A stretch of DNA of 64,000 nt from Scolanthus callimorphus (GCA_033964015.1 CM066920.1:6477912-6541911), one strand, 5' to 3'; counted from the stretch's first letter, positions 1 through 13,585 are shown. Numbers and translations are program-made. The notes: a model not told the origin generated them from the sequence alone.

Positions 1-1173
1 GTTTTTTATTGATGCATTAAATGTGGCTCATACACTCTCATATAACTTGGACAACATATAACAAGGCATGCCTATATTAACACGAGAAGTCGATGATAAC
101 GTCTGTGTCTACCTCAGGAGGTGGGGCTTATACGCGGATTCTTAAGGCAAAAAGCAGTTTTTGCAAATAACTACATTAGCAAAATAGCTACTGAAATAGA
201 ACTTGGTATGAGTAACACGTCCCCCAACCTTAACTGTTCTATGCATTTAGTTGCTATTACAATATCTGTAAGTACCTTTTAAAATTTACTTTCAATCAAA
301 AACGGGGAAAACTTACCGCCAATCTTCCTAATTTTTGACCCTTTATTCGTAATCTTCATGAACGTCTGCAGTTGATAACGCGTTTTAATCGTGTCCAGGG
401 TTACGTGATCGTGAGAACTGTTGCCCTAGCAACAAAGTTTTTCTCCTATCTCCGCTAATATTCAAGCGAGTCTGCCTTAAAAGGCGCTATATTGAAGGAA
501 TCAATGCAGTAAAGGAAAATGTCCCAAGCAAGGACAAATATGGTGCACGTCCTTTTAATTTAGTTGTCATGGAAACATCAACTGTCAAAATTTTGCTAGT
601 ACAAGAATTAACATTGATGCAAAGTTTCATTGCTGTAGCTATTTTCGTATTAGAGATATTTGCAATACTATTTTCTGCCGCGTATAAGCACACCTGAGAC
701 CCCCTCCCCTTCCCGCTGAATAATTGAACACTGATTATTCCTTTGACATTTTACTTTAATTATTCATTAATCCTTTACATTTTTAGGCGTTATTCATTCT
801 AATGTGACGACTAATATTCATTATTCAATTATAGAAACTTATCATTCATTATTATTCGCCTTTTCGACGCCATAATACTTTAAATTCATTTGTTCGTATC
901 ACCCGTTATTCTTTTTATATTCAGCTTCACTCCCTGAGGCAGGCAGCATATCAAGTTTAATTTCAAGGTCTTTTCGATATGACGACAAAAAACAATTATA
1001 AAAAGGACATGGCATGTACAATGCTTTGTAATTTGAACAATTTATTACTAAACATGGATGTTGAATTTGACAAGCTTTTTGATGATGTTACATGAAACAC
1101 ATGTACCTTTTGTATCACGTGTACCAGTGTTCTCTTCTTTCGCATGCATAATCGATAGATCCAAGTGGCAATC
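1..1173. other. Gene-free AT-rich DNA
   Basis: I see no exon with splice sites and no protein similarity here. Around 720-920 the sequence is an imperfect run of ATTCATT-like words. Short open frames lack any recognisable domain. Confidence 0.6.
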
Positions 1174-1364
1174 GGCCTCTTTCGCTTGGACGTAATGTTT
1201 ACCCATTCAGATCACGCGGCATTCCCCCGAATATTCTTTCTTTGTTTTTCTGCTACGCATCGAAGGATATATGATTATGGAAGCATTCTAAACGAAGAAA
1301 GATTATTCAAATGAATGCCACGTGATCTGAAATGGGTAAACATTACGCCCAAGCGAAAGAGGTC
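1174..1364. repeat. Terminal-inverted-repeat MITE, family X copy 1
   Basis: The left end (GGCCTCTTTCGCTTGGACGT) is inverted at the right end, with about 50 bp of near-complementary arm on each side. The same element recurs at 25244-25439 in Erg-A intron 5. There the flanks are TA on both sides, suggesting a TA target site (Tc1/mariner-like). In this copy only the right TA is intact. No coding capacity. Confidence 0.7.
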
Positions 1365-1374
1365 TATTGAAATA

Positions 1375-1505
1375 GAATCCATCCATGGGAAAGCTGAATT
1401 CCCAAGGCACACGCATGGGAATTGCTCGGAATTGACATCGATAAACATGGGAAATCCAAACACTCCTTCTACCATGGGAAAATCAACTTTTTTCTGCAGA
1501 AATTA
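1375..1505. repeat. Dispersed CCATGGGAAA-rich repeat, copy 1
   Basis: An imperfect inverted repeat rich in CCATGGGAAA words, ending TTTCTGCAGAAATT. A related copy lies at about 25996-26145. Both copies sit downstream of a family X MITE, so the two may belong to one composite repeat. Confidence 0.5.
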
Positions 1506-1508
1506 CTT

Positions 1509-1843
1509 GTGACACCGCGGCAAAACGCAGTTCACATGCGCTAAAGATTCACCGGCCTGTGAAATGAAGACAATTAAAAATCTACATAACAACAGCGAAC
1601 GATAAATTTTGATTTTAAACTCGCCTCGGATGCAAGCCTTAAAGTGCGAGGTGCAAAAGTTCAGAGAAAAATATGATCATATTTTAGCACCTCTGCAATT
1701 TTTGATCGTTTTGTGTCTAGAGCTTAAGTTTTCCAAATTTCCAAGACAGCACGAGACATTTTTGTTATGTAGATAATTTCTATTGTTTTCATTTCACAGG
1801 TGAACCTTTAGCGCATGGCAAATGCGTTTTGCCGTGGTGTCAC
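1509..1843. repeat. MITE with about 80-bp terminal inverted repeats
   Basis: It begins GTGACACCGCGGCAAAACGC and ends with the complement (GCGTTTTGCCGTGGTGTCAC). The arms extend roughly 80 bp, down to CTACATAAC and GTTATGTAG. The roughly 160-bp centre has no open frame of note. It is a non-autonomous DNA transposon of unassigned family. Confidence 0.7.
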
Positions 1844-2583
1844 CTGTGGTTGCACGAACGCTATCCGCACACTCACAACATCTACACAGTGTGTCTGCTT
1901 CACACCCTAGCCACAGACCATCGTTAGATTTTTTGTAGACAGATTTTACACTTAGCTCATACAAACTACTACTACGCATAAAAATTATAATAGCTCTAAA
2001 CTTCTAAAGCTGCTTTGCAGACTGCTTCGTTCTTTTAAATAACTTTCGATCCTCTTGAAAATTGCCTTTGGCGACCCTTCAATTTTTAATCTCTAGATTT
2101 GAAAGCGGAAGCAGTTAGCATAAATGTATTTTCGAAAGGGTCTTCTATTTCCTGAAAGAGGTTTTTTTAATCTGGACTTAGTTTTCAAGTGTGTTTCCTA
2201 TCGACATCTGTTGCATGTGACACGCATGCGCCAAATTTACAAATCCCATTGTCTCATTTTTGTACGAGCATGCGCAGTGAGGTTCACAAACATCTGCAGA
2301 GTTGCAATGGTGATTGGAAATAATTATCGAGAAGTCATTGACAATGAAGAATCGCAAAGCTTCTTTGTAACAATTTTCTATGAATTTTGATGTAGTTCAC
2401 TTTTCCTTGATACAACGTGTCGCTTTTAACAGCTGCTTTCTGGCAGCTTTTTGAGCCGCCATGTCGCAATGGCGACATTGATCACAATTAAGGTCCAGCG
2501 TTTGTGAAGTCTATACTGACTACTACTGATACTACTGACCATACTTGTAATTCAGCTCTAAGCTGCAAAAAGTATAATAAACA

Positions 2584-2621
<38 letters not shown>

Positions 2622-2871
2622 GACTAAAATTACATGTTCGATCGAGACTGATAAAATATTTCCCTTCTTATGGCCGAAACAAACCACATGAACGTGTCAA
2701 ATGTCAAGCCTCTGAATAATTTGCACACTAAAAAATTCTTACTCAATATGCAAACATCCTGTCAATTATTCTAATATACAGACATGAGTGTTTTATTGGG
2801 AGATATGTCATTCGTACATCTCTACGGAAACTACAACCCAGACCCGAGTTGCTGTGTGGCGTATTTTCCAA
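1844..2871. other. Gene-free stretch with an ATT microsatellite
   Basis: No gene seen. Positions about 2588-2621 are a pure TTA/ATT trinucleotide run of the kind often left at retroposon tails. Positions 2780-2870 resemble a degenerate extra copy of the arm of the following foldback element (GAGTGTTTTATTGGGAGATA). Confidence 0.5.
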
Positions 2872-5038
2872 TTATTATATGGACACGAGTGTTTTACTGG
2901 GAAATACGCCACTCGTAGATCTCATATGAAGCTACATCCGGGACCTGAGTGACATATTTTCCATATCCTCATCGGTCAAAACAAAAGTGCTTGGAAATCA
3001 ATTTGGAATATTTTTTTCTGGTTAAAAAGAAATATTATATTAAAAAGAACATAAAAAAGAAAATTACACGGTGGCTTGAACATATGAGTTTTATTTTCTC
3101 GTGCCACTCGAAAATAAAACTCATATCTTCGCGCCACCGTGTAATATCCTCTATATCTCCGCTAGTGAAGATATAGGCAAAAATAAAGGCTCGCTCTGCA
3201 TGTTCGTTCGTAAAATATTGTTCTTGCCACTCGAAAAAAAAGTCGAGATTAAGCTACTTTTGTGTACGCGTGCACGCCATTTCAGCCAATCAGCTAAGTC
3301 CCTCAAATGGATAGTAGTAGTAGTAGTAACACTTTATTTAAACACGCTTGCCCCGACAACCTCAACTGATTTCCACAAGGGGCGTGTGGACTAAAAAATA
3401 CAATATATCTAAAATTTACAATATATGTCACCAGAGCACCAGAGCCTCCCCTGCGAGGCGACGAGCCGGGGAGTTCTGGATTTGAGAATGTAATTAGTTT
3501 GCTTGTGCTTGCGTTCACTTGATTTACACTAGACGCAAGCACAAGCGCAAGGCAAACAAAATATCTCCATTTTCTTTCGCTTGCGTTCTAATTTAAACCA
3601 CATAAGGGAATGTATGAGTTTGATATCTAATCCTTGCTTGCACGAATGCGATGCATTCGTGTATAAACCAGGCCTTAGCTGCCCCTGAATAAATGCTACT
3701 TGCAGTGCTTGGATAGAGATCGTGATCAATTATACTCCCACAGAGAGTTCATTCTACAATATGTCTGACTGTCCTTGTGGAATAAATAATAGTTTTAGGC
3801 ATTTAAAGGACGCCTACATATAAATGTGGGCGTTTTGAGGGATACAAAATAAAATTTCAAAAGATGCGAAATATCACTAAACGTTTATGACTTCTTGGGG
3901 AATAATTAATCGAGTTGAAAATATAGCATTAAAAATTTATAAATCAAATAAGTCTAATAGTGTTTTCGCAAAGGCTTTCTCCATGAAAAACCTGAGCCAA
4001 GAAAATTAAAAATTAGATAAGGTCCCCTAAAGGCTAGGAAATAGTTCTACTACCCGCATTAATTCAACTGGAACGTAATGGACGAATAAATGAATTATTA
4101 ATACTTATAAATGAATTATTAAAACTACAAAGTCTGGAAAAAATTATTTCACAACCTAATCCCCCAAAGAAACGTTCAACGCAAAAACATTCGCACGTGA
4201 ATATACACTGCTTTTGTTCTTAAACAACATTTTACCATGGACTTAGACCCCGTTCACACTAGACCGGTACAAAACCGGACCGGTACAATTCTGGTACGGT
4301 ACTGTCGCGCGTTCACACGGGACCTGCGCGGTACCGGACCGATTTTGGCACGGTAAGGCGTGCACGGTCCCGTGTGAACACTGTTGCAAAACGTACCAGA
4401 ATTGTACCGGTACCGTATGAACAGACGGTACCGTACCAGAATTGTACCGGTCCGATTTTGTACCGGTCTCGTGTGAACGGGGTCTTAGATGTGCTCTTAA
4501 AAACCGAGCCGAGTTTAGAACCAATTCTGTGTGTCCGCTAGGATTTATTTTTAATGTAGAAAATAAATTCTTTAAAAAATGATAACTTCAAATAGACAAC
4601 GAATTTCCAAAAACCCCGACACGGTTTTCTAGAACACATCTTATCCAACGCTAAAATGGTATAAAAAAACGATAGTATTGTATATTCCCGAGGTTGGGAC
4701 TCTCAAAAGGTGAACTGAAAAAATCTGGGTTTTGTAAATGAAATAAATAGAGAATATTACACGGTGGCGCGAAGATATGAGTTTTATTTTCGAGTGGCAA
4801 TATTGTTTTGACACGAGAAAATAAAACTCATATCTCCAAGCCACCGTGTAATATTCTTTTTATTATATAGACAGACCAGAAAAAAATATTCCAAATTGAT
4901 TTCCAAGCATTTTTGTTTTGACCGATATCCTCACTAGTGAGGATATGGAAAATATGTCACTGAGGACCCGGATGTAGCTTCGTATGAGATCTACGAGTGG
5001 CGTATTTCCCAGTAAAACACTCGTGTCTATATAATAAA
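2872..5038. repeat. Large foldback element, arms 2872-3165 and 4750-5038
   Basis: About 290 bp at the left is repeated in inverted orientation at the right. Matching words include ACACGAGTGTTTTACTGGGA at the left end and its complement at the right end. Each arm ends internally in its own hairpin built around ATTACACGGTGGC (left hairpin about 3063-3153, right about 4750-4852). The 1.6-kb core holds no recognisable transposase and contains a separate MITE at 4246-4484. A related short hairpin appears near 13715-13960. Confidence 0.65.
4246..4484. mobile_element. 239-bp MITE with TTA target-site duplication (Harbinger-like)
   Basis: The element begins GACCCCGTTCACAC and ends GTGTGAACGGGGTC, and is flanked on both sides by TTA (4243-4245 and 4485-4487). 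Its interior is a string of GGTACCGTACC and ACCGGACCGG words that fold on themselves. A 3-bp TTA/TAA duplication is typical of PIF/Harbinger elements. The family call rests on the duplication alone because no transposase is present. Confidence 0.75.
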
Positions 5039-5483
5039 ATGATATACCATAGTTTCGAAGGTCAAATTTTATAGCATTTTTACGCTCTAAAAATTTAAAA
5101 GTTTCATAGTAACTTTTTAACTAAACAAAATTAAAAAAAAGCGCAGACACGGTTTTTGAGAAACACCTTTAAGGATTAAAACAATGTATTACTTTGGAGT
5201 CAAAGTCCAGCAGTTCGGCGGCGTTAGCTCATTAAAAGGGCACACCAAAATATTTAATCAATCCTTTCAAAAAAAATTATATTTACCAATAAGTTTTCTT
5301 TTTGCTATAGCCCGCTAATCCATTCTATAAGCTTTCCAACGATATATAGGTCGACATGTTTTGGTTAAACTAAGCACGTGTTATGATTGTTTTTCCGAGG
5401 ACGTGCGGCCAAGGTTCCCCCTTAAAATGAGGTACCACTTTAAGCTGAAAACACACCTTTTCTCACAATGTTTCGGGCTGTAG

Positions 5484-5640
5484 GCACCCCCCCCCCCTCC
5501 CTCGTTTTTACTTTATTTTATCTTTTTTTATCATACTGTATATTCTTAATATTGCTAAACTACGAAATGTAAAGCGCTCTTGGATTTTTTTAAGAAATAG
5601 CGCTATATAAATTTTTGATATTATTATTATTACCACTTGT
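5484..5640 (+). repeat. Retroposon 3' tail (SINE/LINE-like)
   Basis: The words GTAAAGCGCT and AGCGCTATATAAAT, followed by an ATT trinucleotide run, resemble the 3' ends shared by LINEs and their SINEs in many animals. The same words occur in the SINE at 44604-44999. The body upstream is not recognisable. Confidence 0.45.
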
Positions 5641-5719
5641 CAAGATAGGACTATTTTTCATCACATTATACCATTTATCGAAAAAGTATCCCGCAAAACA
5701 TCATTGCATTATTGATTAC

Positions 5720-6052
5720 ATTGGCGGCGGACCCGGGGGGTAGGGGGTGCTCGAGCACCCCCCCCCCCCCCCCCGCCCCTTTTTGAACTGGGGGGGCTGA
5801 GCATCCCCACTTTTTGAAGCTAGATCTATTTTTTGTATTCACACGTAAAGAAGAAAAGGAACATGAAGCGTGTCCTTTTTGTTTCTGATTTGTTTCTGTT
5901 ATTTGCAAGAGAACTAGCTCGTTCAAACCTAACTACGGGCGCTTATTCACATTGTTCCCAAAGTGTTTTTTGCGCACGAAAATTACTTGTCCACTTCATT
6001 TTGTGCCTCTTCGGCACCCCCACTTTTTAGGGTGCTCCACCGCCCCTGGATT
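5720..6052. repeat. G/C-run inverted-repeat element
   Basis: The left end GGCGGACCCGGGGGG and right end CACCGCCCCTGGA are roughly complementary. A C-rich run at about 5757-5780 surrounds GTGCTCGAGCAC. It looks like a decayed short DNA element, with no coding evidence. Confidence 0.35.
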
Positions 6053-9000
6053 ATGTTTTTGCTGCTGTTGTCGTTGTTAGCGTTGTTTTTTTTTTTTTAC
6101 ATGTCTTACTTACATGTTTTACCTTTATTTGTACATTTGTATAATTTACATGTTTTGAAAAAGAAAAAGGATAGGTTAAGGGGAGGCAGACAGTTTATAG
6201 GTGCAAAATCTCACTAAAAATTTGTACAGGCAACCTAGAGTCCTGAGCACTAGACTAATCGAGCTAGGGTGTGCTTAAGTTTAGGAAATGGAATTGTATC
6301 GAGAGAAAAGGAAATATTGATGGTACTATAGAGATTGTGTACTGAAGACAAAAAAAAAAGGAAAATCTTCATAACGAGTATACGAACAAAGCACAAGAAA
6401 ATAAAAGTACAAGAAAATACAAGTATAAGAAAACACGAAGGGAATATTAGGAGTTCCACTTCAAAGAACTGTTTAATTTTAAAATTATCAAAGTTAAATC
6501 AAGGATAACAAGAGGAGCTTTGATAATACGACCCCCCATCTCTCCCCAGCTTCCTCTCCCGAGACCCGCATCCTGCTCTTTAGTTTTATTATTCATGTTA
6601 CCCTTTTGAAAATGTCTACAGAAAAGTCCTTCATTTCCGTGCCATTTATTTTATCATCTGTTTTCTGATAGCATCAGGGAATAAACGATCTGCATACGTA
6701 CGAAGGTAACAAAAAAGATAGTAACATCGAGAAAAGTTATTTGAATTGGTTCAAGCCGTTAGATCTTAGCTCCGGGCAATGGCATCATTCATGGAACAAC
6801 ATAAGATTGGCGTCTACAACGATCCTGTAAAAGAAAACGCGATTCATACTTAAAGTTCTCCTCTGTGCTTAACAATCTATGGTTTCCATTTCGAAAAGCG
6901 AAAGAACCAGGGAAAATAAGGCGTAATTTTCAAACCAAAGGCCATCCTTTTATTCAGTAGCAATCTTCAGACAAACGAGTTTTTCTCAAACACCTGTTAG
7001 TCCTCAATGACATCGAGTGACGTCCCAATAAGATATTATTTTCGTTTTAATTCTAACCTTTTTTAAGTTAAAAAAATTCAAACAAATCCCAAGCTTTTTA
7101 CTCTGTTCATCACAGACAATCTTATACACTTTGACAGGTTTTCCTTTGTCCAACATTCTTCTAAATAACCGTTGTTGGAGAATTGCTTAGTGAATAATTT
7201 ATGGGAAACGCAAAAATGAACATGTCAGTAAATGGTTGACTCAAGTCCTTTCTTTTCTCAAGTGGACTCTTGAAAACAGCTCAATCTTACCGTAAAGACT
7301 TTGTTTTCCTGAGCGCATTCAAAATCAGCGCTAGGGTGAAAAGAACGCTATACGATCAAGCCTTTAGATCTCATGTTAACCAAAAAGTACTCCATGTAAA
7401 CTGAAGTTTGCGATAAAGTCTAGGCGGAGTGAACTATCATATCGCGGCACTTTCGTTTAATAAGCAATTTTTAAAAGTCCTAATGCGTTTGGCTTGACAC
7501 TTGGGTCATTTATTACATTCAACCAATATCCAGTGGCTTAGAAGTGTAAATTAAGGTAAGGTGACATGCGATAGGTCAACCTCCGTTCGAGTGCGACAAC
7601 CTCGCAAATCGAGCCTGCGAGTGAAAGTACTCGCCTGGACTTCCAGGTGGCTTCAACACAGTTTACCATATCTTAATCGCAAATTACCCATTTTAGGAAG
7701 CGCGGTGCAGCCATGGAGTTATAACACAAATACGAAACGCCGAAGAACCGACCACAAAGTATCCTCGTGAGGACAAATCCCCTAAAAATGCCGCGAGTGG
7801 ATCGACATAGCTTCAAACTCCGAAATCCTTCATACAATCCTCATCTTGGTATCCGAGGTTTGGTGAGTTACAACAAATCAATGTGCTTTCCTTCTGAGCT
7901 GTGTAACATATAAATTGATTTAGAGTTGACTTTAGAGTCCGTGAATTAAACAGCTCTTTTATTAACGCATCGCAAACATACTCTGCGTGAGGCAGAGGTT
8001 AAAAATTCAAAGAAAAAATACGTTATATTTCGGCAACTTGTTTTTTCACTGCTACCGCGTAATAAAAGCGGCGGTGGTTCCAGCGGTGAAGCCTCGAAGT
8101 TCCCCTCTGTCTCTATTGTTCTACCTCTTTTGTGCAATGTATTTGTCAAAACTATAAAAACATTCGAATGTTTTTACAAAAATTATATTCCAAGAAAATG
8201 AAATATTCTAAGAAAATGAAATGTGACTTTAGTGAGTGAAGTTTTGCAGGCCTTGGGGCGAACGGTTCTATCAATCGGATCAAAAGCTGTTGGCTAGAGT
8301 GATAAGTATTTTTGGTTGACAAGGAGGTCACAAAAACGAGCTTAAAAACCTTGAATTTCTCTTTAATAAACCAGTTTTCTGATTACATAACCATTCTTGA
8401 CAAAATGGAATATAAGACGAGAGTTGTTTTATCTTGCGCAATTATTGTCACATTACGAAGAAAAAAGGCATTTGTCACTGCATTTTGTGGGATTTTCTAC
8501 AATTAACAAGTACTCTGAATTCTTCATCATCCATATTCAATAAAGGCACAATTTGAAGTAATCCATTTGGTGTATTTTGTCGTGAACTAGGCTTTAAGCT
8601 AAATGGAGAAAGTTATTAGAAATGTTCTGCATGTTTGTGCGCGCCAGTTTGTGTTCAAACATCCGGCCCTTCACAAAACCCCTAAAAATTACTGCTTCTG
8701 TCGTTTTACAGAACTCTGCAATTTACGGAGGTATAATCGGAACTCTGAAGTTCGATTATGCAAATATTATGGCAATTTAGTATATTCTATAGTGATCTTA
8801 ACGAAAGAGAAATTACGTGCTTTGGTGAAAAAAATCAAGTTGTCGAGTTTTATCTAGAAAGATACTATCAAATCAAGACAGAATTTAGACACAGAAATAT
8901 TCCTAATCTTTTCTTAAAAGCTTTTTATTATTATGGACGCCTTATTTTCGGTAGTTTCTGTAAACAACAATTGAAAATTATAATGTCTTAGTTGGGATGA

Positions 9001-10936
9001 CAACATCTGAGATAATACAAAGGCACTAAAAATGGACTAAAAAGTAAACCACCGATGCAGTCTTTTTTATTAATTTTATTGGATATTTGTTTCTGTAAAG
9101 AAAGGGAATTTAGAATGGTTTTTCTTATAGTATTCGTATTACTTAGTATAAACATTTTCGCGCGACAGGTGTAACTGTAAGTTAGATTTCCAGTTTATAA
9201 TTTTTGTTCTAACTTATACTCGCTATATGTTTGCTACGTTTGCCATTCTTATCAACAAATCGTTCGATTCATTCATGAATATGTTATATATATACGTTCT
9301 TGGATGACATCAATTGATTAAGACGATAAATATGGAACCCAATGTTCCGAGGATTGACATATTTTTTGGACGCCGGTTCAAATGTGAAAAATAAGAAAGC
9401 CCCACAAACTGAATCGTAATCATAAACAGGTTCATGAAAAATCGATAAAACAAAATCAATTTAAAAAAATAAACCTTTCAAGTTTGTTATGTCTGATAAA
9501 CTTCTACGTTTGACAAATTACTAGAGCTCTATCCGTTAATTAATATTCACTGTGTCAAATCAAGAGTTTTGTGTGCCGCTAAACCTTGCTCAAAGATATG
9601 AACATAATCGCACAAACAACTTTTTATCAAAACACCCGAAACAAAATAATTGAGAGAGTGGTAGAATATTCTACATGCAATTAATTGGGCCCAATTAAAA
9701 ACGAATCTTGGGAATAATAACCTCTTCTTTTTCTCATACACAAGATCTTGGTCTGAAATCTTAAGAATGAAAAAACCTCTAAACGAATTCTTTGCTACAT
9801 AAATGTTCAAAGCAAACCTTCTTTGTGTGTACTTTATGGAGGGTTTTTATGTATTTGTTTTCAAAGGTGTAACGAATACGCTAATTAATTAACCGCATAA
9901 CAAATGTACATTTGTTTGATCTTCCTTAAAGTGGACACCAGACGAAATTGAAAACGCAAAGAAAACACTAATACAAACATATCTATACCCGAAAAAATAT
10001 AAATAAAGGAAAAGCAACAAGCAAAAAAAAAACACAATAAAAAACTCCGCCATCATAGGCTCCTATATGCAGGTGTTTACTTTTTTGTTACAAGTTACAG
10101 GCTGTGAAGATTCTAAATGTTCTTTATACATTTTTAGCAATTTTAGCCCTAGATGTTCTTTAAAAAACGAAATAAAAGACGGCCAAGGGAAAAAATATAT
10201 ATATACTCTCCACAATGCAAATATGAAGACTCTTGTAAATATTTTGCTCCATTCTCGCATATTGTACTAATCACGAGTCCACAGGCGAGTGGTTTTCAAA
10301 CTTTTCGAGTGTCTCTCCCGACATCACAAGTGCTCTATCTCGCCGATAAAGTCACAGAAATTTGTGCGACAATGCTTTTATGATATAGCGGGGGAGAACC
10401 ATTACTTTATCGACTTTTTTCTTTTAAATTTAAAAGCATGGTGCTAGCTACGTCTACACGCCTAGCTCCAATGCATCTGTAGGTATCTGGCATCCAGATG
10501 TTTTATACTGCCCCATAATACAGATAATAACAAGTTTATTCCCAATACCACTCTCGCAGAACAAAGTCTGAATTGCAGTGGGGTGTAATTAGTGGCTTGC
10601 CTTTCTGTGTATTACCACACGAGATACAGACCATTGAAGTTGGAGGGGTATGGACATAAAAAAATGCCATGACTGCTCCTTACATGCAAGTAGTGTTATC
10701 CCTCCAATTGGGCGCCATACGGTACAGTTTCAGCGGCGGCTTCCGTAGAAATACTCTCAAGAGAGCGCTTTCCATCCGACTTCTTTGTGCAATATATCAA
10801 ATTAAAGGTAAAAGTATGGAGTATCTGGTCTAATATTTAGTTTTAAAAAGTATAGAAAAAGGTAAAAAAAAAAACTGAAGAAAAAAAAAAACAGTGGGGT
10901 TATATAGTGAAGAAAACTTATGCCACAGTTCCCCTG
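6053..10936. other. Gene-free interval
   Basis: I scanned both strands and saw no exon with recognisable protein similarity, no RNA gene and no long repeat. All open frames are under 90 codons and low in complexity. Confidence 0.5.
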
Positions 10937-11650
10937 CTTAAGGTGGCCCATGACTAATTCACCAACAACACAACCTTAAATCGCCTTATTTTATTAGAAT
11001 ACGGCAAAATGTCACCTAATGTAGATATATGCTAAGAAAGTTGCAGCAATTTCGTTTTAAACGCATTTTCCTAAAGGTGTCAAAAAAGAACAGAACTCTC
11101 CGATTTCAAAACAGCACGACAGAATTTTTTTTTGTTACAAATGCAATTGTTGATGCCTCTAGTTTACTCTATCACTAGCTCAACAAAATCCTAAGCTTAG
11201 ATTTTGCTTTACATATTTGGGGCGATTTATGATAATTAATACTGTAAAAGGAACAATTAAGCATGGGATTTTGATACGCTAATAACAGTATAAACTAGAA
11301 CGATATACCATTGCATTACTAAAATTCTGTCGTGCCATTTTAGAATAGGAGGGCCCCATTTCATTTTGACACCTTAAAAATACACACTAAATGAAACTGG
11401 TAGGTCATTTCCAATAGGCCTACTTTGGAACCTTATCTCGCCCTATCTCTCAGTTCCTAATTGGCAAATATTTCATTATGTCGCCTTATCTCGCTTTATC
11501 TCGCATAAACTCGCGGCGATAGATAATGTGCAAAAAGCCCTTGATCACCTCCACATAAAATAATATCTGAATGTTGAAGCCTTCTGGGCAAATGGGGTGA
11601 TTTACTTTCACGGTGTGATTTCTATTGAATTAGTCATGGGCCCCCTTAAA
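10937..11650. repeat. About 710-bp terminal-inverted-repeat element
   Basis: CTTAAGGTGGCCCATGACTA near 10937 is matched in inverse by TAGTCATGGGCCCCCTTAA near 11631-11649. The arms are about 25 bp. The interior has no transposase similarity, so this is probably a non-autonomous DNA transposon. Confidence 0.5.
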
Positions 11651-12180
11651 ATCTTTTGCAAAATGCATCAAATTAGTCAGCACATAATGGACAAAAAAGG
11701 CGTGTCTAATTTTGTTGATATCTTTTTTTCATTGGAAAGCAACTATCTAAGCAAAATGGCCTCCACCCAGCGAAAAGGGAACTTATACGGTATTTTGTCA
11801 AATTTCTGTTTTTGAAGAGTTTTAGGGAGATAATTTATGTATCTAAACACAGAGAATATTGGTCATCCAAATTTCGCAAGACAAAGTAGAGATTTGGCAG
11901 TTTAAATTTCCAATTTTACTATAACTGACCCAAACGAGAAAATCATGTTTTAATGAATAATTAATAATATCATTAACAATTCATTAATGGTTGACTAAAA
12001 TTGTTTTCTACTCTTTAAAAGCTTTAAAATGATAAAAACAATACATGCACCTCATCTTAAAAACAGACCAAATGACAACTATTTTGCCAAAGGGCCATTT
12101 CCCCATACTATAAATTTTTTCAAACTCTCAACATGAACGTTCCTATTACTGGCTAAATTTCAAACGGGAACTTTATTTTA

Positions 12181-12314
12181 GAGTGGTTTCCATAATTCCG
12201 TGAAACAAAGTGCAATAGTCAAAGATGAATAGCCCTGCAATACAAAAGAAAAAAGTGCAATTAGACCGTAATAAAAGTTCGACATGTTAAAGCGTGTTTC
12301 ACGGGAAACCACTC
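12181..12314. repeat. 134-bp TA-flanked MITE (GAGTGG ends)
   Basis: GAGTGGTTTCCATAATTCCG at the left pairs with CGGGAAACCACTC at the right, and both sides are flanked by TA. The ends resemble the GAGC(A/G)GATTTC MITEs at 14744, 40648, 56379 and 60946, so it may be a distant member of the same TA-inserting group. Confidence 0.55.
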
Positions 12315-13130
12315 TAATGATTTTACTTTATTTATGTTTTGTTTTGAAAAAAAATGCACGGTGTGATCGCACTACTTGCACATGAAGGTTCCGTCTCCTC
12401 GCGTTGAACGTTATTTCGACATTTTGTCCTGTGGACCTTAGAGATCTAGTGTAAAAGTTTCAGTTATTACTTGGGGCCAGGTGTTTTTTTTCGATTATGA
12501 TAAATGCGCGCGTATTTTGCTTTTCCCGCTTCAAGACGTTTGCGCCCGTCTAAAGCGCCACTAATATCGCGAGGTAGGTCATCTGTCTTTAACTAAACTA
12601 AGACACATTAACACTCAGCACGCTGAGATGTTTAACTAGACATACTGGGCCTTTAAGCTCCTTTAACATTACACAAAGCGCCAATCAGTCGCCAATTGAA
12701 ACCTTTTAGGCACGATAGTACAGATGGGGGATCTATTTATTCATCATCTGAACCATTACCGCAAACCTTAAGCGAAATTAGCTGAAATTCCCCCCACAAA
12801 AACCTGCATTGACTATCACATTAATATCTTCCGGCCAAATTAGCTCGATTTTTTCGGGTTTGCAAAACAAGGGCAGTATTTCCCTAGCTATTCTTATTTA
12901 AATAACCTTTGTTCCACTTGTTATATTAAACTTCGCGCGCTCTTGTATACTTATAATTGCCTGTTGATGGTTTGAAAATTAAATCGAAATATAGTATTCT
13001 TACATCATCTACTCACTGGTGAATTTCGCCATAAAGTTGACCTTTCTCGGATTATACTCTTCATTCTCTATTTCCCTGTGAGCAGAGGCGACTTTTTTTA
13101 TCTCCCTGCACTTTTATCTTTTTGTTTTCC
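12315..13130. other. Gene-free stretch
   Basis: No exon, RNA gene or clear repeat recognised. Confidence 0.5.
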
Positions 13131-13585
13131 TAAGGCCTAGAACATACGTCGGCCTAATTATGAGCCGTTCCTTATGCAAATGAGGAAACTCTGTTGTCTA
13201 AGGGGAGAGGTCAAAACATCCGTACTTCCGTAGGTGCCCAATTGGCGGGGTAAGGTAGGTGCTGGAGCCACCTACCCCTCAGAGCTGAATTTTAGAGCAA
13301 TTATCTCGTTAAATAAAAAAGATATTAAAAAGGTGTATGCTCCAACGCTTTCCTCGCAGCGAGAGGAGTCCATATGTGCAATAAAATCAGGTACCCTTAG
13401 ATCATGCTCTGAGAAAATTAGGTCTGAAAAAGGGGTATTGGGTACCTAAGGGGGTAGATGCCGGTACCCACCACCTCCCCTGAAAAAATTGGGCAACAAT
13501 CGAGTACAAGTGTTTGACCTCTTCCCTAAGTTAATTTGCATTAGGAACGGCTCGTGATAAGATCGGCGTATGTCCTATGCCTTAG
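13131..13585. repeat. About 455-bp inverted-repeat element, family Y
   Basis: Left arm words AGAACATACGTCGG and GAGCCGTTCCTTATGCAAAT are repeated in inverse near 13535-13585 (TTTGCATTAGGAACGGCTCG and GCGTATGTCCTATGCCTTA). A much shorter relative lies at 63449-63551. The interior is T/A-rich and non-coding. Confidence 0.55.
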
